The notes under the pieces were generated by a model, which saw only the letters and a program-made list of their open reading frames with translations, did not search any database and was not told where the DNA came from. 64,000 nucleotides of DNA, from positions 1 to 64,000 of the forward strand of contig NZ_BMSG01000003.1 in NCBI RefSeq assembly GCF_014649035.1. The letters run 5' to 3'. Below are positions 1-7,887 of this stretch, in pieces; within the stretch, counting starts at the first letter, position 1, and each line of letters opens with the position of its first letter. Both the position numbers and the translations under genes were made by a program. Source of the DNA: Streptomyces sindenensis. Its GTDB lineage: Bacteria > Actinomycetota > Actinomycetes > Streptomycetales > Streptomycetaceae.

Positions 1-55
1 GACGCCTCACCGAAGACCTCAACCGCGAGTGATCAACGGCTTACCCAACACTTTC
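1..55 (+). mobile_element. Right end of an insertion sequence (partial, cut by window edge)
   Basis: The lasso cyclase reading frame stops matching its family abruptly at about position 55. The bases to its left do not continue that gene. On the plus strand positions 3-32 read RLTEDLNRE followed by TGA, which looks like the extreme C-terminus of a transposase, and the remaining ~23 bases would be the element's right end. The IS family cannot be named because the element lies outside the window. The junction position is inferred from where cyclase similarity ends; no target duplication can be shown without the other end. Confidence 0.5.
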
Positions 56-703
56 TGAGAGGTCGCAGGAGACCATGGGATCTGACATGACCCTCTCGGC
101 CACGGCTTCGAAGAGCGCCGTACGCAAGCGTTCCGCGGGTGGCAGGAACTCGCACGGATCCGGTCTCCACACTGATGTGGTGTGTGGGGCGCCTCCGTCG
201 ATCGGTAGCACGATCCGGCTCCCGGGCGGGAGCTGCTCAACGCCGGAGAAGAAGGTTCGTCCCGCGGAGAGTGCGGGGACCGACGGCAGGAAGATCGAGC
301 AGGCGAGCCGTTCGACGTCCACCGCAGCACGAGTGAGCGAGGCCAGGGCACGGGCTGAGCTGGACCACACCCACCCGCCGTCGTACCCGACGAGGTAGAT
401 GGGGCGAGCCGAGGCAGGGTCGGTATGGATGACGACAGTCTCCTCGGATTCCTCGATGACCGTGTAGGTGCCGGGCCACTTCCAGGTGACGTCGTCGGGC
501 AGCGTCGAGCTCAGGCGACGTAAGTCGGAGTCCTTCGCTCCGCACCGTCCGAGAATGAGCACCTGCCGCCGACCGTCCGGGCAAGTCACTGAACGGGCGG
601 GAACGGCACCGAGTGCCCATGTGTGAAGCCGCGAAGTGAGATGGCGTGAGCCCATGGGCCGGAATCCCGGCCGGGAAGGGGAACCGCTACCACCGAAGAT
701 CAT
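56..703 (-). pseudogene. Lasso-peptide macrolactam synthetase, N-terminal fragment (truncated by IS)
   Basis: Homologue of asparagine-synthetase-like lasso cyclases, which adenylate an acidic side chain and close the macrolactam ring. The start is the ATG at 703 (protein begins MIFGGSGSPSR). About 216 residues remain and cover the glutamine-amidotransferase-like N-terminal half, including the stretch YLVGYDGGWVWSSSARALAS and LPPGSRIVLP. The frame reaches VSCDLS, which is where the SGGxDS pyrophosphatase loop should follow, then runs into foreign sequence and a stop at 41-43. The whole ATP-binding and ring-closing half is therefore missing, and activity is not expected. It follows the precursor gene on the same strand, separated by a strong hairpin. 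Protease and RRE genes would lie beyond the left edge, past the insertion. Confidence 0.75.
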
Positions 704-731
704 GATCAGAGCTCCAGAGTTGAGGACGCTT

Positions 732-767
732 CTGTGGGTGCGGACGCCGGGGTCCGCACCCACAGAG
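732..767 (-). terminator. 15-bp perfect hairpin between lasso precursor and cyclase
   Basis: Bases 732-746 and 753-767 are perfect inverted repeats of 15 bp around a 6-base loop. It lies between the precursor stop codon (775) and the cyclase start (703). In RiPP loci such a structure commonly attenuates read-through so that precursor message exceeds enzyme message; that role is an inference here. There is no clear U-run, so RNA stabilisation is an alternative. Confidence 0.6.
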
Positions 768-774
768 CACGAGT

Positions 775-910
775 CAGCAGTTGTAGGCGCGGCGCTTGTC
801 CTCGCTCTGGCCGCCGCCCTGGCCCTCGGTGAGCACGGTTGCTTCACCCGATCTCGACGGGGAGCAGGTCGCTTTCGTCGGTGTGCTCCGCGGTCTGAAG
901 CGGGTTCATG
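775..910 (-). pseudogene. Lasso-peptide precursor, albusnodin-like, broken by a one-base frameshift
   Basis: From ATG 908-910 the frame reads a leader MNPLQTAEHTDESDLLPVEI then G and stops at TGA 845-847. Shifting by one base at about 847 restores EATVLTE followed by GQGGGQSEDKRRAYNC and a stop at 775-777. The core starts with Gly, has Thr at position -2 of the leader and acidic residues at 8 and 9, as a lasso precursor should. I recognise this core from memory as that of albusnodin, an acetylated lasso peptide of Streptomyces albus. One extra A on the plus strand at 847 explains the break. The ATG overlaps the stop of the preceding gene (ATGA), with a GGAGAG ribosome site 5 bases upstream. 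A sequencing error is the main alternative to a true mutation. Confidence 0.7.
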
Positions 911-1604
911 TTCTCTCCTTCTGGTGGGGTGATGAGTGACTTGCTGCCGGGTCGGACAGACCGGGTCGGACAGACCAGGTCGGACCTGAGGCAGACGGTC
1001 CGTCAGCGGCCGCTGACAGCCGTCGGTTCGCCGGGCTTCGTACGGAAGGGGGGCGGAAGGCGTTGAGGAGCCGTTCCACGATGGCGGGCGGCGGGCCGAG
1101 ACATTCGAAGGCCCGCCATCGCCCCGCCGATTCCCGGGGCAAGGTCAGCTCTGCCCAGACCCGCTTGCCGCGCACGGTGTTCTCGGCCCCGCAGGCGATC
1201 GACAGGTGTCCGACGAGCACCATGCCCCGGCCGCTTTCGGAGTCAGGACCCGGGCAGTGGAGCAGGGGCAGAACCGGGGAGTTGTCGTGGACTTCGAGCA
1301 GGAGCCTGCTTCTGCGCGTGTCGGCGCGCACGGTCACGCTGAGCGTGTCGCCTGTCCCGTGGGAGACGGCGTTGGTGACCAGTTCCGAGACCACGGTGGT
1401 CATGGCCGTACGGCTGTCCTCGTCCTCGGGCAAGCGCCACATGCTGACGAGTTCCACAAGCCGCCGACGGCTGATCTGTGCCGCAGTGGGGGCGCGGACC
1501 AAGAGGAAGCTTTGGCTGCTCACATGCCTCACAGGGACCCCTTCGTCGGAACGTGTGACCTGGAATCGATTGGGAAGCCCGTCCTTGGGAAAGGGGTGTT
1601 CCAT
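906..1604 (-). CDS. HATPase-domain (anti-sigma-factor-like) ATP-binding protein
   Basis: 232-residue protein with a GHKL-type ATPase fold: N-box ELVTNAVSHG near residues 74-83, DNSP near 107-110 and a G-box ESGRGMVLV near 123-131. Streptomyces encode many small proteins of this kind, related to RsbW/SpoIIAB serine kinases and usually placed next to XRE regulators; here an XRE/TPR gene is divergent, 142 bp away. The C-terminal ~80 residues are low-complexity and unassigned. Its stop overlaps the ATG of the lasso precursor by the ATGA arrangement, so the two may be translationally coupled. Function as a regulator is inferred from family only. Confidence 0.8.
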   Translation of the reverse strand: MEHPFPKDGLPNRFQVTRSDEGVPVRHVSSQSFLLVRAPTAAQISRRRLVELVSMWRLPEDEDSRTAMTTVVSELVTNAVSHGTGDTLSVTVRADTRRSRLLLEVHDNSPVLPLLHCPGPDSESGRGMVLVGHLSIACGAENTVRGKRVWAELTLPRESAGRWRAFECLGPPPAIVERLLNAFRPPSVRSPANRRLSAAADGPSASGPTWSVRPGLSDPAASHSSPHQKERT

Positions 1605-1746
1605 CCACCGGTCACGTCTGCTGGTGTTTACTCAACTCCGTTACCGGCTGCCGGTCGTGGGCCATCCGGTGGTGCGAATTTCTGCCGGGGGCCGCTTTGG
1701 GGGGCCAGAATCCGATGGCGAATTTCCAGAGGCTTGGGGGACGGGC

Positions 1747-3024
1747 ATGATGGCACCGGAAGGCATCGGGGCACTGCTGAGGGGAATCCGTGAAGCGGCT
1801 GGTCTGACGCGTGAGGAACAGGCGTCGGCGTTACAGGCCGCCCAGGGTGGAAAGTGGTTCGATCCGGAGAACCTGAAGCGCTGGGAGACCGAACGGCGTC
1901 TGCCCACACCGATGTGGCATGCGCTGCTGGCCGAGTGTTACGGCAGGTCCACGGAGGAAATCGTTCGTGCCGTCGTGGCCAGCCGACGCCACCGAAGGCT
2001 CCATCGGCTGATTGATCAAGAAAAGAGGGAGGAGGGCCCGGTAGTGGAACGACGGAAGTTTCTCGGCGTGGCAGCGGCGGCTACGGGAATGGCGGGCGTG
2101 CCGGAAATCTCGGAGGCGCGGCACGGGATCAACGCGGGCCTGTCCGCCTCGGACAGCAGTGATCTCGCCTATCTGAACGGGGCGTTCGAACGCCATCGCG
2201 GAGGATATCGAGGACGTCCGCCCCACGAGGTGCTGGAGCTGATGAAAGTTGATCTCGACCTGCTGAGGGAGCTTCTCGGTCGTCCTCACCCGGCTGCGGT
2301 CCGCAAAGACCTGGCGCGCACGGCAGCAGGCATCACCGGGCTGGTGGCTGTCATCCAGCATGATCGAGGCGAGCAACGGGACGCGGTCGGCTGGTTCGCC
2401 ACGGCAGAAAAGGCGGCTCGCGAATCAGGCGATCGGCACATGCTCGCCTGGGTGCTCAGCCGGCACGCGATGGTGCCGCTGAACTATGGAGCGCCGAATG
2501 CCGCCGCAGCTCTGGCCATGCGAGCCCGTGCCGAAGCCGGCCGCTCGCCGAGTGCTGCCGCCGCCCTGGCCGCAGCCGTGGCCGCGCGGTCACTCGCCTC
2601 CGTCGGAGACCGGGAGGGAGCGCTGCGAGCGGTCGGTGACGCCCGCGCCACCGCTGCAAAACTCGATTCGGTCCAGGAAGCCGACACCTGGTTCGGCTAC
2701 CCGCCGCAGAAGCACCACGTACACCTCTCCCAGGCATTCACGCTCATGGGGCGGACCCGTGAGGCGTATGCCGAGCAGGAGTCCGCACTCGCGCTCACCA
2801 AGGCCCCGTCCGTCATGACCCGCGCTCTGGTCGCCGTCGATGGGGCGGCCTGTGTCCGGGCGGACGGCGATCCGACCGCCGCGGCCGGCCTCGCTCTCGA
2901 CGTCTGGCGTCAGCTTCCGCCTGCTTACCGGGGCGGCTTGGTCCGCTCCCGGGTCGAGTCGTTGTGCCAGTCACTTCCCGGACGTACGGGGAACACGTTG
3001 CGCGAGGCGCTGGCCAGCCGCTGA
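1747..3024 (+). CDS. XRE-type helix-turn-helix regulator with TPR-like C-terminal region
   Basis: 425 residues from ATG 1747, which has a GGGGGAC ribosome site just upstream; an in-frame ATG follows directly at 1750. An N-terminal HTH lies near residues 5-60 (LLRGIREAAGLTREEQASAL), followed by a long helical, alanine-rich region resembling the TPR domains of Streptomyces XRE regulators. A twin-arginine-like string RRKFLGVAAAATG sits at about residues 102-114 in mid-protein; this is common in the family and is not a usable export signal there. Divergent from the HATPase gene, a pairing often seen in Streptomyces regulatory modules. Target genes unknown. Confidence 0.8.
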   Translation: MMAPEGIGALLRGIREAAGLTREEQASALQAAQGGKWFDPENLKRWETERRLPTPMWHALLAECYGRSTEEIVRAVVASRRHRRLHRLIDQEKREEGPVVERRKFLGVAAAATGMAGVPEISEARHGINAGLSASDSSDLAYLNGAFERHRGGYRGRPPHEVLELMKVDLDLLRELLGRPHPAAVRKDLARTAAGITGLVAVIQHDRGEQRDAVGWFATAEKAARESGDRHMLAWVLSRHAMVPLNYGAPNAAAALAMRARAEAGRSPSAAAALAAAVAARSLASVGDREGALRAVGDARATAAKLDSVQEADTWFGYPPQKHHVHLSQAFTLMGRTREAYAEQESALALTKAPSVMTRALVAVDGAACVRADGDPTAAAGLALDVWRQLPPAYRGGLVRSRVESLCQSLPGRTGNTLREALASR

Positions 3025-3147
3025 GGCATCGCGGGGGAGGCCAAACCCCGCCCTCACGTGAACCCCCGCCCCCTCGTCCAGGACCTTGTCGATCACCGCC
3101 GCCGGCTCCCGCGCCAGGTCCTCCTCGATCCACATCCGCATCGCGGC

Positions 3148-3288
3148 ATGCCGATGCAGAACCTGGCGCCCGTCCCCCGGAACACCGTGCCGCTCAGCGG
3201 GATCGGCGCGGCCGGTATCGCCGTGATCGGTGTCATCGCGTCGCTGTTCCTGACGCCCGCCAAGCTGCGGGACAGCGTGGATCCGTGA
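3148..3288 (+). CDS. Possible small membrane protein (46 aa)
   Basis: The frame from ATG 3148 (second ATG at 3154) has almost only G or C at third positions and encodes one hydrophobic helix (SGIGAAGIAVIGVIASLFL) followed by a short charged tail, as in a single-pass membrane peptide. A strong terminator follows 20 bases after the stop. No family is recognised. An opposing frame on the minus strand between about 3142 and 3024 (starting MRMWIEEDLAREPAAV) also has coding-like third positions, so strand assignment of 3030-3150 is uncertain. Confidence 0.4.
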   Translation: MPMQNLAPVPRNTVPLSGIGAAGIAVIGVIASLFLTPAKLRDSVDP

Positions 3289-3308
3289 GCCGCCCGCACG
3301 GCTCGTGC

Positions 3309-3347
3309 AGCCCGCTTCCGCGCCCCGCACGGGTGCGGAAGCGGGCT
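3309..3347 (+). terminator. 13-bp hairpin terminator
   Basis: Bases 3309-3321 and 3335-3347 form a perfect 13-bp stem, followed by GTTGT. It ends the upstream plus-strand genes before the methyltransferase leader. Confidence 0.75.
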
Positions 3348-3402
3348 GTTGTACTGTTACGACCCCCGTACGCCACGGGGAACGAGAAGACCGGCCGAGG
3401 AG

Positions 3403-3495
3403 GTGAGACCCATTACCGCTGGATCAGGCTGGGTGCTCACCCCGCGCGATCACGTCGGACGACCGGCAGCAGCCGAAGCTGACCGGACGGACTAG
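3403..3495 (+). CDS. Possible leader peptide (30 aa) with structured ribosome site
   Basis: A short frame from GTG 3403 to TAG 3493-3495 reads VRPITAGSGWVLTPRDHVGR and then ten more residues. The GGAGG motif touches the GTG, so GTG is poorly placed; the same motif is well spaced for an ATT at 3412, a rare initiation codon. Bases 3402-3411 can pair with 3431-3441 (one bulge), which would hide the ribosome site. It lies 46 bases before the methyltransferase start. This could be a regulatory leader or a structured non-coding RNA; no family is recognised. Confidence 0.35.
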   Translation: MRPITAGSGWVLTPRDHVGRPAAAEADRTD

Positions 3496-3541
3496 AACGA
3501 TCGTCGAGCGCCCATCGGTTTGACCGAAAGGCTTCGCTCGC

Positions 3542-4333
3542 ATGTCGGTTCACCCCATCAGCTCCCTCTCCACCACCGTCCTCGCCCTCCGCCGTGCCGG
3601 TTGCGTCTTCGCCGAGGACGAGGCCCTCCTCCTCCACGAGGCCGCCGCGTCCCCGGACGAACTGGCCACCCTCGTCGAGCGCCGCGCCGCCGGGCTCCCG
3701 CTCGAACACGTCCTGGGCTGGGCGGAGTTCCACGGCCGCCGCATCGCCGTGGACTCCGGTGTCTTCGTGCCTCGGCGGCGTACGGAGTTCCTCGTGGCGC
3801 AGGCCGCCGCCCTCGCACCCCGCCGGGCCGTCGTCGTCGACCTCTGCTGCGGTTCGGGTGCGCTCGGCGTCGCCCTCGCCACCGCCCTGGACCGGGTCGA
3901 CCTGCACGCCTGTGACGTCGAACCCGCCGCCGTACGCTGCGCCCGGCGCAACGTCGGCGAGCTGGGGGAGGTGTACGAGGGTGACCTCTTCGCCCCCCTT
4001 CCCGCCCGCCTGCGCGGCCGCGTCGACGTGCTCGTCGCCAACGTCCCGTACGTCCCGACCGCCGATGTCGAGCTGCTCCCCGCCGAGGCCCGCGTGCACG
4101 AACCGCGCGTCGCCCTCGACGGGGGCGGCGACGGCCTCGACGTCATGCGCCGGGTCGCGGCCGAGGCGCCAGCGTGGCTCGCCCCGGGCGGCAGCCTGCT
4201 GATGGAGGCCAGTGAGCGGCAGCGGGACGTGGCGGTGGAGATCCTGCGCGCCGCGGGGCTCGTCCCGCGGGTCCGGGTCTCCGAGGAGCTGTACGCCACC
4301 GTCGTCATCGGGACGGCCCGGCCGGTCACGTGA
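3542..4333 (+). CDS. HemK-like putative protein N5-glutamine methyltransferase
   Basis: 263 residues. The class I SAM-binding motif VVDLCCGSGALGVALA lies near residues 98-113, and an NVPY motif (N167) replaces the usual NPPY of PrmC/HemK. These enzymes methylate the glutamine of peptide release-factor GGQ loops or similar Asn/Gln side chains. The altered motif fits the actinobacterial side family annotated as putative N5-glutamine methyltransferases rather than PrmC itself, so the substrate is open. The gene stands alone, after a possible structured leader and about 240 bp before glnE. Confidence 0.75.
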   Translation: MSVHPISSLSTTVLALRRAGCVFAEDEALLLHEAAASPDELATLVERRAAGLPLEHVLGWAEFHGRRIAVDSGVFVPRRRTEFLVAQAAALAPRRAVVVDLCCGSGALGVALATALDRVDLHACDVEPAAVRCARRNVGELGEVYEGDLFAPLPARLRGRVDVLVANVPYVPTADVELLPAEARVHEPRVALDGGGDGLDVMRRVAAEAPAWLAPGGSLLMEASERQRDVAVEILRAAGLVPRVRVSEELYATVVIGTARPVT

Positions 4334-4571
4334 AGCGCTGGCGCGTCGCACGGGGGTGCACCGCGGACATCGGAGGAGGGCGGACCGCGAGCACCTGGGC
4401 GCGGCCCGCCCCGCCTGGCCGGAACGGGGTGCTGTCAGGTGTTTTCCCCGTGGGTGGACTCCGCCGCAGCCCCGAATCCATCGGCACGGGACTAGGCTCG
4501 GAGAGCTGTGACGCGGCGAGGAAGCGGCGAGCAGTTACGCAGTTCGGGTTCGGCTGGCAGGAGAGCACGGG

Positions 4572-7568
4572 ATGACGACCTCGCCGGGGCGCAGAAGCAG
4601 TACGTTCACCAGGCTGCTGCGGCACGGTTTCACCGACCCGTCCGCAGCCGAGCAGCTCCTCGACCTGGACGCGCTCGCCTCCGTACGGTCCGATCCGGTC
4701 CTCCTGGAGGCGCTCGGGGCCACCGCCGACCCCGATCTGGCCCTGCGCGGACTGGTCCGGATCGTGGAGGCGGGTCAGGAGAGCGAGCGGCAGGTGCTGC
4801 TCGACACCCTCGTCACCGCCAAGCCCCTGCGCGACCGGCTCCTCGGGGTCCTCGGCGCCTCCGAGGCGCTCGGGGACCACCTGGCCCGGCACCCGCGCGA
4901 CTGGCAGGCGCTCGTCACGTACGAATCGGCCGACCTGAACCCCGGCGTCGCCGAGTTCGAGCAGGGGCTCGCCGACGCCGTCGACCCGGACTCGCTGCGG
5001 GTCGCCTACCGCCGGTGCCTGCTCACCCTCGCCGCCCGGGACGTCTGCGGGACGACCGGTCTCGCCCAGACCGCCGCCGAGCTGGCCGACCTCGCCACCG
5101 CCACCCTGCGCGCCGCGCTCGCCATCGCCCGCACGGCGGCGCCCGAGGACGCCGCGCGGTGCCGGCTGGCCGTCGTGGCGATGGGCAAGTGCGGCGGGCA
5201 GGAGCTGAACTACGTCTCCGACGTCGACGTGATCTTCGTCGGGGAGGCGCGCGACGGGGTCGACGAGACCAAGGCCATGCAGGCCGCCACCCGGCTGGCC
5301 GCGCACATGATGCGGATCTGCTCCGACACCACCGTCGAGGGCACCATCTGGGAGGTCGACGCCAACCTCCGCCCCGAGGGCCGCAACGGGCCGCTCGTGC
5401 GCACCCTCAGCTCCCACCTCGCCTACTACCAGCGCTGGGCCAAGACCTGGGAGTTCCAGGCCCTCTTGAAGGCCCGGGCGGTGGCCGGCGACCCCGAGCT
5501 GGGCGCCGAGTACGTCGAAGCGGTGTCGCCGCTCGTCTGGGGGGCCGCCGACCGGGAGAACTTCGTCCCCGACGTGCAGAAGATGCGCCGCCGGGTCGTC
5601 GACAACATCCCCGCCGACCGCATCGAGCGCGAGCTGAAGCTCGGGCCCGGCGGGCTGCGGGACGTCGAGTTCGCCGTCCAGCTCCTCCAGTTGGTGCACG
5701 GGCGCAGCGACGCCTCGCTGCACAGCGGCTCCACCCTGGAGGCGCTGCGGGCGCTCGCCGAGGGCGGGTACGTCGGCCGCGCCGACGCCGCCCAGCTGGA
5801 CGAGGCGTACCGCTTCCTGCGCGCCATGGAGCACCGCATCCAGCTCCACCGGCTGCGGCGCACCCACCTGGTCCCCGAGGACGAGGCGGATCTGCGGCGG
5901 CTCGGCCGGTCGCTCGGGATGCGCACCGACCCGGTCGCCGAGCTGAACAAGGCATGGAAGCGGCACGCCTCCGTCGTACGCCGGCTGCACGAGAAGATCT
6001 TCTACCGGCCGCTGCTGGACGCCGTCGCCCAGCTGGCCCCCGGCGAGTCCCGGCTCAGCGCGAAGGCCGCCGCGATCCGCCTGGAGGCCCTCGGGTACGC
6101 CGACCCGGCGGCCGCCCTGCGGCATCTGGAGGCCCTCTCCTCCGGGGTGACCCGCAAGGCCGCCATCCAGCGCACCCTGCTGCCGGTGCTGCTGGGCTGG
6201 TTCGCGGACTCCGCCGACCCGGACGCCGGGCTCCTCGGCTTCCGCAAGGTGTCCGACGCGCTCGGCAAGACCCCGTGGTATCTGCGGCTCCTGCGCGACG
6301 AGGGCGCCGCCGCGGAGAACCTCGCCCGGGTCCTCTCCGCCGGCCGCCTCGCCCCGGACCTGCTGATGCGGGCGCCCGAGGCGGTGGCGATCCTCGGCGA
6401 CCCGGAGGGGCTGAAGCCGCGCACCCGGGAGCACCTGGAGCAGGAGGTGCTGGCCGCGGTGGGGCGCGCGGGTGACGCGGAGTCGGCGGTCGCGGTGGTG
6501 CGCGGGGTGCGCCGCCGGGAGCTGTTCCGTACGACGGCCGCCGACCTCATCGGTTCGTACGGCACCGAGGACAGCCCCGCCGAGCAGGACCACGGGGCCC
6601 TCGTCGACCGCGTCGGCTCCGCCGTCACCGACCTCAACGCCGCCACCATCGCGGGCGCGCTGCGGGCCGCCGTCCGCGAGCGGTGGGGGGACACCCTGCC
6701 GACCCGGTTCGCCGTCATCGGCATGGGCCGCTTCGGCGGACACGAGCTGAGTTACGGCTCCGACGCCGATGTCCTCTTCGTCCATCAGCCGCGCGAGGGC
6801 GTGAGCGACGAGGAGGCCGGGCGGGCGGCCAACGCCGTCGTGGGCGAGATGCGGCGACTGCTCCAACTGCCGACCGCGGACCCGCCGTTGCTCATCGACG
6901 CCGATCTGCGCCCCGAGGGCAGGACCGGGCCGATGGTCCGCACGCTGAAGTCGTACGAGGCCTACTACCGGCGCTGGTCGCTGGTCTGGGAGAGCCAGGC
7001 GCTGCTGCGGGCCGAACACATGGCGGGCGACGAGGAGTTGGGGCGGGCCTTCGTCGAGCTGGTCGATCCGCTGCGGTATCCGATGGAGGGGCTCGGCGAG
7101 GACGCCGTGCGCGAGATCCGCCGGCTCAAGGCGCGGATGGAGTCCGAGCGGATGCCGCGCGGCGCGGACCCCACGCTCCACGCGAAGCTGGGGCGGGGCG
7201 GGCTGAGCGATGTCGAATGGACCGTGCAGCTGATCCAGATGCAGCACGGGTGGGCGGAGCCCGGCCTGCGCACGACGCGTACCCGCGAGGCGCTGGCCGC
7301 CGCGTGCGCCGCCGAGCTGATCCCGGCCGAGGAGGCGCAGACGCTGGACGAGGCGTGGGTGCTGGCGGCGCGGGTGCGCAACGCGGTGATGCTGGTGCGG
7401 GGGCGGCCGGGCGACACGTTCCCGTCCGACGCGCGGGAGCTGGCGGCGGTGGGGCGGTACCTGGGGTACGAGCCGGGGCATGTCGGGGACATGCTGGACG
7501 ACTACCGGCGGATCACTCGGCGGGCCCGGGCGGTGGTGGAGGAGCGGTTCTACGGGGCGGCGGGCTGA
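4572..7568 (+). CDS. glnE: Bifunctional glutamine-synthetase adenylyltransferase/adenylyl-removing enzyme
   Basis: 998 residues, normal for GlnE, from ATG 4572. Two nucleotidyltransferase domains are visible. The N-terminal (adenylyl-removing) copy has GGQELNYVSDVDVIF near 209-224 and VDANLRPEGRNGPLVRTL. The C-terminal (adenylylating) copy has GGHELSYGSDADVLF near 722-737 and IDADLRPEGRTGPMVRTL. The enzyme attaches and removes AMP at the conserved tyrosine of GlnA, silencing glutamine synthetase when nitrogen is plentiful. Its target GlnA is encoded in this window at 52183-53592 and carries that tyrosine (Y397). No GlnR-type box was seen upstream. Confidence 0.97.
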   Translation: MTTSPGRRSSTFTRLLRHGFTDPSAAEQLLDLDALASVRSDPVLLEALGATADPDLALRGLVRIVEAGQESERQVLLDTLVTAKPLRDRLLGVLGASEALGDHLARHPRDWQALVTYESADLNPGVAEFEQGLADAVDPDSLRVAYRRCLLTLAARDVCGTTGLAQTAAELADLATATLRAALAIARTAAPEDAARCRLAVVAMGKCGGQELNYVSDVDVIFVGEARDGVDETKAMQAATRLAAHMMRICSDTTVEGTIWEVDANLRPEGRNGPLVRTLSSHLAYYQRWAKTWEFQALLKARAVAGDPELGAEYVEAVSPLVWGAADRENFVPDVQKMRRRVVDNIPADRIERELKLGPGGLRDVEFAVQLLQLVHGRSDASLHSGSTLEALRALAEGGYVGRADAAQLDEAYRFLRAMEHRIQLHRLRRTHLVPEDEADLRRLGRSLGMRTDPVAELNKAWKRHASVVRRLHEKIFYRPLLDAVAQLAPGESRLSAKAAAIRLEALGYADPAAALRHLEALSSGVTRKAAIQRTLLPVLLGWFADSADPDAGLLGFRKVSDALGKTPWYLRLLRDEGAAAENLARVLSAGRLAPDLLMRAPEAVAILGDPEGLKPRTREHLEQEVLAAVGRAGDAESAVAVVRGVRRRELFRTTAADLIGSYGTEDSPAEQDHGALVDRVGSAVTDLNAATIAGALRAAVRERWGDTLPTRFAVIGMGRFGGHELSYGSDADVLFVHQPREGVSDEEAGRAANAVVGEMRRLLQLPTADPPLLIDADLRPEGRTGPMVRTLKSYEAYYRRWSLVWESQALLRAEHMAGDEELGRAFVELVDPLRYPMEGLGEDAVREIRRLKARMESERMPRGADPTLHAKLGRGGLSDVEWTVQLIQMQHGWAEPGLRTTRTREALAAACAAELIPAEEAQTLDEAWVLAARVRNAVMLVRGRPGDTFPSDARELAAVGRYLGYEPGHVGDMLDDYRRITRRARAVVEERFYGAAG

Positions 7569-7580
7569 GAGGCGGGTGCT

Positions 7581-7600
7581 CCCGGGGCCCGGCCCCCGGG
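7581..7600 (+). terminator. Possible terminator after glnE
   Basis: CCCGGGG at 7581-7587 pairs with CCCCGGG at 7594-7600, 13 bases after the glnE stop. It is very GC-rich without a U-run, so it is only a candidate. Confidence 0.35.
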
Positions 7601-7724
7601 TCCTTCTCGGGGCCCCGCCCCGGGCCCCGCTCCTCACGCCGGAGGGGCTGGACGCCGGGCCGCCCGGAAGCGCGTCGCCGGGCTCTGCCCGGACTGCGTC
7701 GCCGGGTCGGCCTCGCGGGCCGTC

Positions 7725-7877
7725 TCAGCCGTCGCCCACGCTGCCCTGCAGGGTGAGGAGCCGTTGCGCGGGGGCGCCGGACCCGGTCAGTACTCGGCCG
7801 GACGCGCTCCGTGACCCCGTGGAGCCCTTCGCCTTGTCGTGGTCGTGTGCGCGCAAGAGGGTCTCCCGGGCGTTCAC
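7725..7877 (-). CDS. Possible small protein (50 aa) downstream of the PAP2 gene
   Basis: The minus-strand frame from GTG 7877 (VNARETLLRAHDHDKAKGST...) has strong G/C third-position bias and begins 10 bases after the stop of the PAP2-family gene, so it could be its co-transcribed neighbour. No motif or family is recognised and the ribosome site is weak. It may also be a degraded remnant. Bases 7601-7724 hold nothing I recognise. Confidence 0.35.
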   Translation of the reverse strand: MNARETLLRAHDHDKAKGSTGSRSASGRVLTGSGAPAQRLLTLQGSVGDG

Positions 7878-7887
7878 CGTGCGAGGA

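Noticed and set aside
704..847. N-terminal extension of the lasso cyclase up to ATG 847
   Set aside because: The extension (KQPCSPRARAAARARTSAAP and onward) is the precursor region read in a wrong frame; the cyclase family starts near MIFGG at 703.
1063..1746. Upstream extension of the XRE regulator frame to 1063
   Set aside because: It runs antisense through the HATPase gene with low-quality composition; the HTH begins right after ATG 1747, which has a ribosome site.
4326..7637. 1103-residue open frame antisense to glnE
   Set aside because: It mirrors the glnE codon structure, is extremely Arg/Gly/Pro/Ala-rich and shows no domain; a shadow caused by high G+C.
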